Of a stretch of DNA of 64,000 nt, positions 32,718 to 43,512 are shown piece after piece. The notes beneath the pieces are model-generated. The model worked only from the letters and a program-made list of their open reading frames with translations, ran no database searches and was not told where the DNA came from. Source of the stretch: Thiobacillus denitrificans. GTDB taxonomy: Bacteria; Pseudomonadota; Gammaproteobacteria; Burkholderiales; Thiobacillaceae. The stretch spans positions 1 to 64,000 of the forward strand of contig DYIY01000012.1 of the NCBI GenBank assembly GCA_020723405.1, given 5' to 3'. Made by a program: the position numbers and the translations under genes. How positions within the stretch are numbered: position 1 is the stretch's first letter; each line of letters starts with the position of its first letter.

Positions 32718-33659
32718 TTACTTGAGCAGGCGGTTCAACACTTCGGCCAGGCGGTGGGGCTCGAACTTGGGCACGTATTCATCCACCCCTACGGACAGTC
32801 CCAGTTGCCGGTTGGCGTCCGAGGACAGGGAGGAATGCATGAGCACGGGGATGCCGGCGAAGCGCGGGTCCGATTTGACGTTCTTGGTGAGCACGTAGCC
32901 ATCCATCTCGGGCATTTCCACGTCGGTGAGCACCAGTTGCACGTAGTCCATGACCGGGCGGCCGGCAATGTCCGCCTGGGCGGCGATCTTTTGCAGTTCC
33001 TCCCAACCCTGGCGGCCATTGATGGCACTGATGCCGTTCACGCTCAGGGCCTCCAGGGTGCGTTCGATCTGCTTGCGCGCCACCGAGGAGTCGTCCGCAT
33101 AGAGAATGGTCCGGTTGGGCTTGTTGAGCGGGGTCAGGGTGGCAAACAGATGGCTGTCGTCCACCTGGGCCGTGTCGGCGAGAATCTTCTCCACGTCCAG
33201 CATCATCACCAGACGGCCATCCTTGAGTTCGGTGACGGCGGTGACCATGCCCCCCATGCGGGCGGTGAGCATGCTGGGCGGAACTTTCATCTCGGCCCAG
33301 TCCAGACGCAGGATGGTGTCCACCTCACCCACCAGGAATCCCTGGGTGTGGCCGTTGTACTCGGTGACGATCATGATGGACGGAGGCGCGTCGGTGGCGA
33401 TGCCGATGTATTTCGCCAGATCCACCACCGGCACCAGCACGCCGCGCAGGCTGACCATGCCCTCCACGGCGGAGGGCATGTCGGGGGCCCGGGTGATCTG
33501 GGGGATGCGCATGACTTCACGCACCTTGAAGACGTTGATGCCGAAGGTTTCCTTGCGGCTGGTGTTGACGTCCATGCCCAGCGTGAATAGCAGGATCTCC
33601 AGCTTGTTCGCACCGGCGAGCTTGGTGCGCGCGTCGATGCGTCTCAACAGATCGGACAT
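32718..33659 (-). CDS. cheV: CheV chemotaxis coupling protein (copy 1)
   Basis: 313 residues from ATG 33659 (GAGGTGG upstream). CheW-like domain followed by a receiver domain (VLTDVEMPEMDGYVLTKN). It heads the chemotaxis operon and lies directly after the sigma-28-like promoter at 33717-33744. Paralogue of the next gene; two CheV copies probably couple different receptor sets. The end of the CheW domain contains VNTSRKETFGINVF, a short insertion absent in copy 2. Confidence 0.95.
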   Translation of the reverse strand: MSDLLRRIDARTKLAGANKLEILLFTLGMDVNTSRKETFGINVFKVREVMRIPQITRAPDMPSAVEGMVSLRGVLVPVVDLAKYIGIATDAPPSIMIVTEYNGHTQGFLVGEVDTILRLDWAEMKVPPSMLTARMGGMVTAVTELKDGRLVMMLDVEKILADTAQVDDSHLFATLTPLNKPNRTILYADDSSVARKQIERTLEALSVNGISAINGRQGWEELQKIAAQADIAGRPVMDYVQLVLTDVEMPEMDGYVLTKNVKSDPRFAGIPVLMHSSLSSDANRQLGLSVGVDEYVPKFEPHRLAEVLNRLLK

Positions 33660-33716
33660 GTCCACCTCGAATGGTCGTGCGGCCGCATAGCACATGCCGC
33701 TGGGTCGGTCAGGCCA

Positions 33717-33744
33717 TCATCGGCCCAAGCCGGGGAAAACTTTA
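33717..33744 (-). promoter_or_regulatory. Sigma-28 (FliA)-like promoter of the che operon
   Basis: On the minus strand TAAAGTTT is followed after 12 nt by GCCGATGA, close to the flagellar consensus TAAAGTTT-N11-GCCGATAA (one nt longer, one mismatch). It lies 58 nt before the first cheV start and points into it. Confidence 0.7.
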
Positions 33745-33773
33745 GTCTCCCCTTAGTTTAATATCCTGACCCC

Positions 33774-34623
33774 ATGTCCGTACCGCCCGCCCTGCCCTCC
33801 AAGTCCGCCGAAGACGACGAACTGCGCCAGGCCTTCGCCCTGTTCAGCGAGACTTCGGAAAAGCTGGCGGGCACCTATCTGGAACTCCAGGCCCAGGTGG
33901 CCCGGCTGACCAGCGAACTGGCCGATGCCAACGGCGAACTGGCCCGCCGTGAGCGGCTCTCCGCCCTGGGGGAGATGGCCGCCCAGGTGGCCCATCAGTT
34001 GCGTACGCCCCTGGCCGCCGCCCTGCTCTATACCGGCCATCTGGCCCGCCCCCAACTGGCCGACGCGGATCGCATACGCTTCGCGGAGAAAACCCTGTCC
34101 CGGCTGCGCTATCTGGAACGCCTCATCCAGGACATGCTGCTGTTCGTGAAGGGGGCCCGGCTCAGCGAAGCCACGTTTCCCCTGGCGCCCCTCATGGAAG
34201 AACTGCTCCAGACCCTGGAACCCCATGCCCAGGCCCGCCAGGTGGCACTGAACCTGGAACACCCCGCCGAGGCCATGGCCCTGTGGGGCGACCGGCAGGC
34301 CATCGCCGGGGCCCTCATCAATCTGCTGGAAAACGCCATCCAGGCCAGCCCGGCCGGCGGCCGGGTATCCCTGACCGTCGGCGGCTTGGGCAGCCCCTTT
34401 GCTGCCTTCCGGGTGGAAGACAGCGGCCCAGGCATTGCCGAAACAGCCCGGGAGCGCTTGTTCGAGCCCTTCTTCACCACCCGGGGCGAAGGCAGCGGCC
34501 TGGGCCTGGCCATCGTCCGACAGGTGGCGGAAGCCCATGGCGGCTGGGTGGAAGCCGCGCCCCGGGAAGAGGGCGGCAGCCGCTTCACCCTCTATCTGCC
34601 CTTTACGGAAAGGGAGCGGGAGC

Positions 34624-34631
<8 letters not shown>
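33774..34631 (+). CDS. flrB: Flagellar sensor kinase FlrB/FleS-type
   Basis: 285 residues, soluble (no membrane segment). A coiled-coil start (LELQAQVARLTSELADAN) leads to HisKA with H74 (QVAHQLRTPLA) and an HATPase domain (LINLLENAIQASPAGG; DSGPGIAETARERLFEPFF; GLGLAIVRQVAEAHGG). It should autophosphorylate and feed the sigma-54 regulator FlrC. The start is preceded by an AT-rich TTTAATAT region. The stop overlaps flrC by 8 nt, and fliE-fliI follow. Confidence 0.88.
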
Positions 34632-35973
<1,342 letters not shown>

Positions 35974-35994
35974 TCAGTGTCAGGAGGCAAGGCG

Positions 35995-36303
35995 ATGAGC
36001 AATATCGATCAAATGGTCAACCAGCTTCGCGCCGTCGCGGCGCAAGCGTCGAGCTCGTCCGCGCCTCAGGAAGCGGGTGGTCAGGATTTCGCCGCCCTGC
36101 TCAAGTCCGCCGTGGCCGAAGTCAACAGCGCCCAGATGGACGCCAAGCAGCTCACCCGCCAGTTCGAGGCGGGGGATCCCGATGTCAACCTCCAGGACGT
36201 GGTGCTCTCGTTGCAAAAGGCCAGCCTGTCCTTCCAGACCATGGTGCAGGTCCGCAACAAACTGGTTTCCGCTTACCAGGAAATCATGAACATGCAGGTC
36301 TGA
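35995..36303 (+). CDS. fliE: Flagellar hook-basal body protein FliE
   Basis: 102 residues from ATG 35995, with AGGAGG eight nt upstream. Helical ends carry the family sequences (DPDVNLQDVVLSLQKASLSF and VRNKLVSAYQEIMNMQV). FliE joins the MS ring to the rod and is exported early. It starts the fliEFGHI series; a TATAAT at 35970-35975 lies in the end of flrC and might add a housekeeping promoter. Confidence 0.96.
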   Translation: MSNIDQMVNQLRAVAAQASSSSAPQEAGGQDFAALLKSAVAEVNSAQMDAKQLTRQFEAGDPDVNLQDVVLSLQKASLSFQTMVQVRNKLVSAYQEIMNMQV

Positions 36304-36320
36304 TCAGGCACGGTTGACGG

Positions 36321-37988
36321 ATGGCCCTGCAGCCCCAGCAGCTTTTCTCCAACTTCGCCCACCGCTTCAACGAGCTTCCCGCCTCCCGGAAGATGGGGTT
36401 GGCGGCGGCCCTGGCGGCGTCCATCGCCCTCATCGTGGGTCTGTTCCTCTGGTCCAGCACGCCGGATTACCGGGTGCTTTTCTCCAATCTGTCGGAGAAG
36501 GACGCCGGCTCGGTCACCGCCACCCTCCAGCAACTGAACGTGCCCTACAAGACCGAGGCGGGGGGTACCCTGCTGGTCCCCGGCGACCAGGTCTACGACC
36601 TGCGCTTCAAACTGGCCGCCCAGGGTCTGCCCAAGGGCGGCGGCGTGGGGTTCGAACTGATGGACACGCCGCGCCTGGGCATGACCCAGTTCCAGGAACA
36701 ACTGGCCTTCCAGCGGGGCCTGGAGGGGGAACTGGCGCGCACCATCATGTCCCTGGCGCCGGTGGAATCGGCCCGGGTGCACCTGGCCATCCCCAAGCCA
36801 TCCGTCTTCATCCGCGACAAACAGGCCCCTTCCGCCTCGGTGCTGGTCAATCTGCACCCCGGCCGGGCCCTGGATCCGGGCCAGGTGCAGTCCATCGTGC
36901 ACATCGTGGCCAGCAGCGTCCCTGAGCTGTCACCCAACAACGTGACGGTGGTGGACCAGACGGGCAACCTGTTCACGGCCAAGCAGGACAGCGCCGCCCT
37001 GCGCGGCCTGGACGCCAGCCAGCTGGACTTCGTGCGGCAGATGGAAAACTACTACGCGCAACGCATCGAGGCCATCGTCGAACCCATCGTCGGCAAGGAA
37101 AACGTCAAAGCCGAGGTGCGGGCCGACCTGGACTTCTCCGAATCGGAAGCCACCAGCGAAACCTTCCGGCCCAACCCCACCCCCGATGCCCAGGCCATAC
37201 GCAGCCAGCAGAGCGTGGAGGACGTGAACGGCGGCGGCAACCAGGCCCAGGGGGTTCCCGGGGCCCTGAGCAACCAGCCGCCGGGCCCCGCCACGGCCCC
37301 CCTGAACGCCCCGGCCGGCGCCAACGCCGGCCCTAATGGCGCAGGCCAGGCCGTAGGCACGGGCAATGCGGGCTCCAGCCGCAAGGAAAGCACGGTCAAT
37401 TTCGAACTGGACAAAACCATCCGCCACACCAAGGAGCCCCTGGGCCGCATCAAGCGCCTGTCGGTGGCGGTGGTGGTCAATTACAAGGCCGCCGCCCCTG
37501 CCGCCGAAGGCCAGCCGGAGGGCAAACCCACCCCCCTCAACGCCCAGGAACTGGAGCAGATCAACAATCTGGTCCGGGAAGCCATGGGCTTCAGTCAGCA
37601 GCGGGGTGACACGGTGAACGTGGTGAACGCCGCTTTCACCGAAACCAAGACGGAAATCGACATCCCCCTGTGGAAAGACCCTGACAACGTATCCATGGCC
37701 AAATCGGCCCTGAAGAACATCATCGTCTTCGGTCTGGCCTTCTATCTGGTCTTCGGCGTCCTGCGTCCCCTGCTGCGGGATCTGGTCAAGCCCCCGGAAC
37801 ATGGCCCGGCCCTTGCAGGCGCCGGTGTCCACGGTGGAATCGGTGGCGAGTTGGGTGAAGGCGGCGAGGGCCAGGAACCCGGCAAGGCCGACCAGTACGG
37901 CGACGCTCTCTCCAAGGTGAAGGAGTTCACCAAGGCCAATCCCAAGGTGACCGCCGACATCGTCAAGGAATGGATGAACAAGGAATGA
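36321..37988 (+). CDS. fliF: Flagellar MS-ring protein FliF
   Basis: 555 residues. Two membrane helices flank the periplasmic ring-building motifs: near 27-45 (LAAALAASIALIVGLFLW) and about 450-470 (NIIVFGLAFYLVFGVL). The YscJ/FliF ring domains lie between them; a low-complexity Pro/Ala/Gly stretch (about 300-350, GPATAPLNAPAGANAGPN) is longer than in enteric FliF. The cytoplasmic C-tail binds FliG. Its stop overlaps fliG by 4 nt. Confidence 0.96.
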   Translation: MALQPQQLFSNFAHRFNELPASRKMGLAAALAASIALIVGLFLWSSTPDYRVLFSNLSEKDAGSVTATLQQLNVPYKTEAGGTLLVPGDQVYDLRFKLAAQGLPKGGGVGFELMDTPRLGMTQFQEQLAFQRGLEGELARTIMSLAPVESARVHLAIPKPSVFIRDKQAPSASVLVNLHPGRALDPGQVQSIVHIVASSVPELSPNNVTVVDQTGNLFTAKQDSAALRGLDASQLDFVRQMENYYAQRIEAIVEPIVGKENVKAEVRADLDFSESEATSETFRPNPTPDAQAIRSQQSVEDVNGGGNQAQGVPGALSNQPPGPATAPLNAPAGANAGPNGAGQAVGTGNAGSSRKESTVNFELDKTIRHTKEPLGRIKRLSVAVVVNYKAAAPAAEGQPEGKPTPLNAQELEQINNLVREAMGFSQQRGDTVNVVNAAFTETKTEIDIPLWKDPDNVSMAKSALKNIIVFGLAFYLVFGVLRPLLRDLVKPPEHGPALAGAGVHGGIGGELGEGGEGQEPGKADQYGDALSKVKEFTKANPKVTADIVKEWMNKE

Positions 37989-38983
37989 GCGACACCAGCG
38001 TCAACGAGTGCGCCATTCTCATGCTGGCCTTGGGCAGCGAGGAGGCGGCCGAGGTCTTCAAGTACCTGGGGCCCAAGGAAGTCCAGAAACTTGGCACGGC
38101 CATGACCAACATCGGCAACGTGAGCCGGGATCAGATCCAGACGGTGCTGCATTCCTTCATCGGTGAGACCGAGGGCCGGGTGAGCCTGGCCGATTCCGAT
38201 GAATACATCCGCTCGGTGCTCAAGAAGGCCCTGGGTGACGACAAGGCCGCCCACCTCATCGACCGCATCCTGCAAGGCAACGAGAGCGCCGGCATCGAAA
38301 GCCTGAAGTGGCTGGACTCGGCAAGCGTGGCGGAAATGATCCGCAACGAGCACCCCCAGATCATCGCCACCATCATGGTGCACCTGGAACGGGATCACGC
38401 CAGCGAAATCCTCAACCTGCTGCCCGAACGCCTGCGCAACGACGTCATGATCCGCATCGCCACCCTGGAGGGCGTCCAGCCCATGGCCATGCGGGAGTTG
38501 AACGAGGTGCTGACCCAGTTGCTGTCCGGCGGCGAGATCACCAAGAAGAGCTCCCTGGGCGGGGTCAAGGCGGCAGCGGACATCCTCAACTACATGGGCG
38601 GGGCCATCGAAGCCTCGGTGCTGGCCAACATCCGCGAACACGACGCCGAACTGGCCCAGAAGATCCAGGATCAGATGTTCACCTTCGACAACATCCTGGA
38701 TCTGGACGACCGTTCGGTGCAGCTCCTGCTCCGGGAGGTCCAATCGGAAACCCTCATCATCGCCCTCAAGGGCACCAGCCAGGAACTCAAGGACCTCATC
38801 TTCAAGAACATGTCCAGCCGGGCCGCCGAGGCCCTCAAGGAGGACCTGGAAGCCAAGGGTCCGGTGCGTCTTTCCGAAGTGGAGGCCGAACAGAAGGAGA
38901 TCCTCAAGGTGGTGCGCAAACTGGTGGACGAAGGCCAGATCGTGCTGGGCGGCAAAGGTGGCGAAGAGGGCCTGGTGGAATGA
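37985..38983 (+). CDS. fliG: Flagellar motor switch protein FliG
   Basis: 332 residues from ATG 37985 (overlap with fliF). Three armadillo-like domains; the middle carries EHPQIIATIMVHLERDHA, the C-terminal charged torque helix LDDRSVQLLLREVQSETLI has the conserved charge pattern that interacts with the MotA stator. FliG forms the rotor ring and responds to CheY-P through FliM. Followed after 23 nt by fliH. Confidence 0.96.
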   Translation: MSDTSVNECAILMLALGSEEAAEVFKYLGPKEVQKLGTAMTNIGNVSRDQIQTVLHSFIGETEGRVSLADSDEYIRSVLKKALGDDKAAHLIDRILQGNESAGIESLKWLDSASVAEMIRNEHPQIIATIMVHLERDHASEILNLLPERLRNDVMIRIATLEGVQPMAMRELNEVLTQLLSGGEITKKSSLGGVKAAADILNYMGGAIEASVLANIREHDAELAQKIQDQMFTFDNILDLDDRSVQLLLREVQSETLIIALKGTSQELKDLIFKNMSSRAAEALKEDLEAKGPVRLSEVEAEQKEILKVVRKLVDEGQIVLGGKGGEEGLVE

Positions 38984-39006
38984 CCTGGGCAAAGGCGGCC
39001 TGAACC

Positions 39007-39678
39007 ATGTCCCGGGTGATCCCCAAGGAACAGCTCACCGCCTACCAGCGCTGGGAACTGGCCGCATTCGACGGCGACCCGCACAACGGGCCCGCCCGGC
39101 AAACCGCCGAACCGCCCCAGGAACCCGTGGAAAAGATGGCCCTGCCCACCGCCGAGGATCTGGAACGTCTGCATCAGGAAGCCTGGCGGGAAGGCCATGA
39201 CCTGGGCAAGGCCGAAGGCTACCAGGCCGGCCTCGCCGAAGGCCGCCAGGACGCCGCAGAACAAACCCGCCGTCTGCGCGCCCTGGCCGATTTGCTGGAA
39301 GGGGGCCGTCTGCGCCAGGACGAAGCCCTGGCCAGGGAAACCCTGGCCCTGGCCCTGGTGGTGGCCCAACAGGTGGTGCGCCGGGCCTTCATGGTCCAGC
39401 CCGAATTGTTGCTTGATGGCATCCGCGAGGCCCTCCTGTCACTGCCCGCCCTGAACGGCCACCACAAGATCATCGTCCATCCCGACCACGTGGAGATGGT
39501 CCAGACCTGGCTGGGCCATGAACACGGCCACCTGTCCTGGAAGGTGCTGGCCGACCCCAGGCTGGAGCCGGGCGCTTTCAGGTTCGAAAGTGCCTACAGC
39601 GAACTGGACGGTACCCTGACCACCCGCTGGCAGGAAATCGCCGAATGCCTGGGGGCTGACGGCAAATGGCTGAGCTGA
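39007..39678 (+). CDS. fliH: Flagellar export apparatus regulator FliH
   Basis: 223 residues. N-terminal half contains the G/A-rich repeat helix typical of FliH ([20 protein letters not shown], with G-x3-G spacing) and the C-terminal half the dimer and ATPase-binding region ([35 protein letters not shown]). It binds and restrains the FliI ATPase. The stop overlaps fliI by 13 nt. Confidence 0.9.
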   Translation: MSRVIPKEQLTAYQRWELAAFDGDPHNGPARQTAEPPQEPVEKMALPTAEDLERLHQEAWREGHDLGKAEGYQAGLAEGRQDAAEQTRRLRALADLLEGGRLRQDEALARETLALALVVAQQVVRRAFMVQPELLLDGIREALLSLPALNGHHKIIVHPDHVEMVQTWLGHEHGHLSWKVLADPRLEPGAFRFESAYSELDGTLTTRWQEIAECLGADGKWLS

Positions 39679-41075
39679 GCCCTGCCGAACCGGTCATCAC
39701 CTATCTGCGCGACTGCCAGGAAGCGGTCACCCAGATGTCTCCCTGGAAGGTCACCGGCCGCCTCACCCGGGTGGCGGGTCTCATCATGGAGGCCTCCGGC
39801 CTGAAGCTGGCCACCGGCGTCTCCTGCCGGGTCAACATGCCCGGCGGCCAACAGGTGGATGCGGAAGTCGTGGGTTTCTCCGGTGAGCGTCTTTATCTCA
39901 TGCCGGCCACAGACATCTACGGCCTGGGCCCTGGCGCCACGGTGGAGACGGCTGCCTCCACCTGTGGTTTCGACCCGCCCCGGGTCCATCGCACGTATGC
40001 CCCCCGGCGGCGCATCGAGGATCGTATCCGCCAGGTGGCCGTGGGCAGCGAACTGCTCGGCCGGGTGATCGATGGGGCCGGGCGCCCCCTGGATCGGCTC
40101 GGCCCCCTGGAGACCAGCCGGCGTGCACCGCTCTATTCGCGGCCCTTCAATCCCATGGAGCGGGAACCCATCAAGGATGTCCTGGATGTGGGCGTACGCA
40201 GCATCAACGCCCTGCTCACGGTGGGCCGGGGCCAACGCATGGGCTTGTTTGCCGGCAGCGGCGTGGGCAAATCCATGCTGCTGGGCATGATGGCCCGCTA
40301 CACCGAAGCCGACGTGGTGGTGGTGGGGCTCATCGGCGAACGGGGCCGGGAGGTGAAGGACTTCATCGAGAACATCCTGGGCGAGGCGGGCTTACGCCGG
40401 GCCGCCGTGGTGGCCGCCCCGGCTGACTCCCCCCCCTTGCTGCGCCTGCACGGCGCGGCCTATGCCACGGCCATCGCCGAACATTTCCGCGATCAGGGGC
40501 TGCACGTCCTGCTCATCATGGATTCCCTCACCCGCTTCGCCCAGGCCCAGCGGGAGATCGCCCTGGCCGTGGGGGAGCCCCCCGCCACCAAGGGATACCC
40601 CCCTTCGGTATTCGCCAAACTGCCGCAACTGGTGGAACGGGCCGGCAACGGACGCAGGGAGGGAGGCTCCATCACGGCCTTCTACACCGTGCTCATGGAA
40701 GGGGACGACCAGCAGGATCCGGTGGCCGACGCAGCCCGTGCCATCCTGGACGGCCACGTGGTGCTGTCCCGGCAACTGGCCGACCAAGGCCATTACCCGG
40801 CCATCGACATCGAGGCGTCCATCTCCCGGGCCATCACCGAGTTGCTGAGCAAGGACAAACTGGACAAGGTGCGGCGCTTTCGCGCTTTGTACGCCCGCTA
40901 TCAACGCAGCCGGGACTTGATCACCATCGGCGCCTACGCCAAGGGCAACGACCCCCAACTGGATGAAGCCATCGCCCTCTACCCGCGCATGGAACAGTTC
41001 CTGGTCCAGGACTTTCTGCGCAAGGAAGACTATCCGGCCAGCCGGGTGCAATTGGACGCGCTGCTGCCTGGCTGA
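39666..41075 (+). CDS. fliI: Flagellum-specific ATPase FliI
   Basis: 469 residues with Walker [12 protein letters not shown] near residue 192-202, Walker [19 protein letters not shown] and the arginine-containing C-terminal domain; it belongs to the F1-beta-like export ATPases. It powers delivery of flagellar substrates with FliH. The flagellar series stops here: no fliJ or fliK follows, and the next plus-strand genes do not exist before the cbb3 locus on the other strand. Absence of fliJ next to fliI is unusual for betaproteobacteria. Confidence 0.96.
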   Translation: MAELSPAEPVITYLRDCQEAVTQMSPWKVTGRLTRVAGLIMEASGLKLATGVSCRVNMPGGQQVDAEVVGFSGERLYLMPATDIYGLGPGATVETAASTCGFDPPRVHRTYAPRRRIEDRIRQVAVGSELLGRVIDGAGRPLDRLGPLETSRRAPLYSRPFNPMEREPIKDVLDVGVRSINALLTVGRGQRMGLFAGSGVGKSMLLGMMARYTEADVVVVGLIGERGREVKDFIENILGEAGLRRAAVVAAPADSPPLLRLHGAAYATAIAEHFRDQGLHVLLIMDSLTRFAQAQREIALAVGEPPATKGYPPSVFAKLPQLVERAGNGRREGGSITAFYTVLMEGDDQQDPVADAARAILDGHVVLSRQLADQGHYPAIDIEASISRAITELLSKDKLDKVRRFRALYARYQRSRDLITIGAYAKGNDPQLDEAIALYPRMEQFLVQDFLRKEDYPASRVQLDALLPG

Positions 41076-41211
41076 ACTCCCGCCCCCCTGGGTTTGTCAC
41101 GCATCCCGTGCAGGCTGCGCAGTCCGGACTGACCTGGATGCACCCCGGTCAACCCGGTAAATAATCGTGAACCGGCCCGGCACAGGGCCGAGCGGTTCCC
41201 GTGCAGCGAGA

Positions 41212-41346
41212 TCAGCGATCCCCTTCGTGGGCCTTTTTGGAAATCTTGGCCCACATGAACAGTCCCATGGCGATGATGAAGCCGATGGTGAAGAGGCTCA
41301 GCAAGCCGATATCGGTATTGAAGAGCTCATGCATCACAACGTCCAT
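41212..41346 (-). CDS. DUF3149-like single-span micro-protein
   Basis: 44 residues, too short for most gene finders: one membrane segment (about residues 13-32, LLSLFTIGFIIAMGLFMWAK) after a short hydrophilic start and a basic tail. An AAGGAG site lies 8 nt before the ATG. It closely resembles the short DUF3149 proteins found beside cbb3 oxidase genes. It is 20 nt downstream of ccoH and probably the last gene of the cco transcript. Role: possibly a small assembly or subunit factor; unproven. Confidence 0.6.
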   Translation of the reverse strand: MDVVMHELFNTDIGLLSLFTIGFIIAMGLFMWAKISKKAHEGDR

Positions 41347-41366
41347 TTGCGTACTCCTTTCAGCCC

Positions 41367-41912
41367 TTACGGGTGGGTTGATGAATGGGACGACTTGGCA
41401 ACGAGGGGGATGCCCCCGGCGGACACAACCCCCTCGCCGGCAATACGCCAGGCTTTATCTTCGTTTTCCAGCACGTATTCCCGCCGCCCCGACAGGCCCT
41501 CCGGCAGGGCGGCGGCATACATACCGTCCATACCGTTCAGAACCAGGGTTTGGTCCAGCTCGGTACGGGTTGGATGGATGATGGTCAGGCGCACCTGGGC
41601 GGGCATGGGTGCCAGGGCACCGCGCAGGTGCAGTTTCAGGCCATTGCCGTCAACCCTGAGCTCCGCAGCGATGCCCAGTTCTCCGGCCCGCAGATCAGCG
41701 GGCGTGCGGGCCTCCACCACGGTCATGCCCTGCTTGTCCGGCTGGTCGTTGACCAGGCTGTCCGGATCGTGGGCGGCGATGAACACCGTCGAGATGCCGG
41801 CCACCACCGCCAGAGCCGGCAGGCCGGCGATGAGCCAGACCATGGGCTCCTTCCACCAGGCACGCTGGGGGGGGGTTTGGGATAGACCGTCAGGATTCAC
41901 GAGGGCGCTCAT
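41367..41912 (-). CDS. ccoH: FixH/CcoH-type cbb3 maturation protein
   Basis: 181 residues from ATG 41912, longer than typical FixH. One N-terminal membrane helix (MVWLIAGLPALAVVAGIS, about 23-41) and a periplasmic domain with beta strands (MTVVEARTPADLRAGELGIA). It is thought to help assemble the CcoNOP complex. The start overlaps the ccoG stop by 4 nt, so translation is coupled to ccoG. Confidence 0.85.
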   Translation of the reverse strand: MSALVNPDGLSQTPPQRAWWKEPMVWLIAGLPALAVVAGISTVFIAAHDPDSLVNDQPDKQGMTVVEARTPADLRAGELGIAAELRVDGNGLKLHLRGALAPMPAQVRLTIIHPTRTELDQTLVLNGMDGMYAAALPEGLSGRREYVLENEDKAWRIAGEGVVSAGGIPLVAKSSHSSTHP

Positions 41913-43333
41913 TTCAGGAAGCTGGATTTGGCTTCTCGCACGATGTCCTGGGCATCTTCGGCCTGGATCGTGAAGAAAACGGGTTGGCTGGGCTTGCTGA
42001 GCTTGAGCCGGTCGGCCCGCAGGACCACATTCAGTTCCACGGTGCCCAGGGCCGGGATCTGGGCACTGGTGCCGGTGGTCACGGCCAGGCCCTCGATGCC
42101 CTTGGCAGAGATGGCATAGCGGTGGGGCTGGCCATCCATGTTGATGATCTGCAGGCGATAGAGGTTTTCGATCTGGCCGTTCTCCACCTCCCTGGACAGG
42201 GTCAGGCGATCCCGGATCACGTCCACCCGCAGGGGGATGCGGTTGGCCAGGGTGTACAGGAAGGCCACGATGATCCCCGACAGCACCACGGTGTAGAACA
42301 GGGTGCGGGGGCGCATGGTGTGCTTGAGGATGTCCTTGTCCGCGTAGTTGCCGTCCACGGCATTCTGGGTGGAATAGCGGATCAGGCCCTTGGGATAGCC
42401 CATCTTGTCCATGACCTGGTCGCAGGCGTCGATGCAGGCGGCACAACCGATGCACATGTATTGCAGACCGTTGCGGATGTCGATGCCGGTGGGACAGACC
42501 TGGACGCAGATGCCGCAGTCCACGCAGTCCCCCAGGCCCTGGGCCTTGTAGTCGGCGCCCTTCTTGCGCTGGCCCCGGGATTCACCGCGCTTGTAGTCGT
42601 AGGTGATGATCAGGGTATCCTGGTCGAACATCACGCTCTGGAAGCGGGCGTAGGGGCACATGTACTTGCACACCTGCTCGCGCATGAAGCCGGCGAAGCC
42701 CCAGGTGGCGAAGCCGTAGAAGAATATCCAGAAGGTTTCCCAGGGGCCCAGGTTCCAGGTCAGGAACGATTCGCCCAACACGGTGATGGGGGTGAAATAG
42801 CCCACGAAGGTGAAGCCCGTCCACAGGGAGAGCAGGACCCAGGCCACGTGTTTGCCGCCCCGGCGGAGGATCTTCTCGCCATGCCAGGGGGCATCGTTGA
42901 GTTTTTTCTGCTTGATGTGGTCCCCTTCGAACCAACGCTCCACCCAGGTGAATAGCAGGGTGTAGACGGTTTGGGGACAGGCATAGCCGCACCACAGGCG
43001 ACCAGCCACGGCGGTGAACAGGAACAGGGACAGGGCGGAGATGATCAGCAGGGCGGCCAGCCAGACGAAATCCTGGGGCCAGAACACCAGGTCGAACAGG
43101 TAGAACTTGCGCCCCCCCAGGTCGAACAGGACGGCCTGACGGTCATTCCAGCCCAGCCAGGGCAGGCCGTAGAAGATGATCTGGGTGAACAGGACCAGGC
43201 CGACACGCCAATAGTTGAAGATGCCCGAGACGGCTCGGGGATAAATCTTCTGGTGCACTTCGTAGAGGGACTTCTCCATCTCTCCGGAAGCGTTTTTGAT
43301 GATGGGTATTTCAGGGGGCTTCTGGGCGGCCAT
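41909..43333 (-). CDS. ccoG: Cytochrome oxidase accessory protein CcoG
   Basis: 474 residues, with about five membrane helices in the N-terminal half and a cytoplasmic ferredoxin-like pair of [4Fe-4S] sets (CGICVQVCPTGIDI and CIGCAACIDACD) near residues 270-300. The N-terminal CPQT at about 125 is the copper-reducing type motif of RdxA/CcoG, which reduces Cu(II) for CcoI. It follows ccoP after a 179-nt region with two hairpins and is overlapped by ccoH. Confidence 0.93.
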   Translation of the reverse strand: MAAQKPPEIPIIKNASGEMEKSLYEVHQKIYPRAVSGIFNYWRVGLVLFTQIIFYGLPWLGWNDRQAVLFDLGGRKFYLFDLVFWPQDFVWLAALLIISALSLFLFTAVAGRLWCGYACPQTVYTLLFTWVERWFEGDHIKQKKLNDAPWHGEKILRRGGKHVAWVLLSLWTGFTFVGYFTPITVLGESFLTWNLGPWETFWIFFYGFATWGFAGFMREQVCKYMCPYARFQSVMFDQDTLIITYDYKRGESRGQRKKGADYKAQGLGDCVDCGICVQVCPTGIDIRNGLQYMCIGCAACIDACDQVMDKMGYPKGLIRYSTQNAVDGNYADKDILKHTMRPRTLFYTVVLSGIIVAFLYTLANRIPLRVDVIRDRLTLSREVENGQIENLYRLQIINMDGQPHRYAISAKGIEGLAVTTGTSAQIPALGTVELNVVLRADRLKLSKPSQPVFFTIQAEDAQDIVREAKSSFLK

Positions 43334-43442
43334 CTGAGCTCTCTTCTAGGTTCCGAGGTTGACTGGATCCAGCGCTGGGGCGACTGGCGGTGCTGGGTTT
43401 CGCAGGTAGGGCGAACATGCATTTCAGCCTGGACTCGGAAGC

Positions 43443-43499
43443 CAGTCCACTCCCCCAAGGGGGAATGGACTGGGTTCCGAAGCCGGCCCGCGGGCCGGC
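43443..43499. promoter_or_regulatory. Two hairpins in the ccoP-ccoG interval
   Basis: A 13-14 bp near-perfect inverted repeat (43443-43456 with 43459-43472, one G-T pair) and, 10 nt on, a perfect 18-bp palindrome GCCGGCCCGCGGGCCGGC at 43482-43499. Together they could end or attenuate transcription between ccoP and ccoG or stabilise the ccoNOQP message. Confidence 0.45.
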
Positions 43500-43512
43500 A
43501 TCGACTGCTTGC

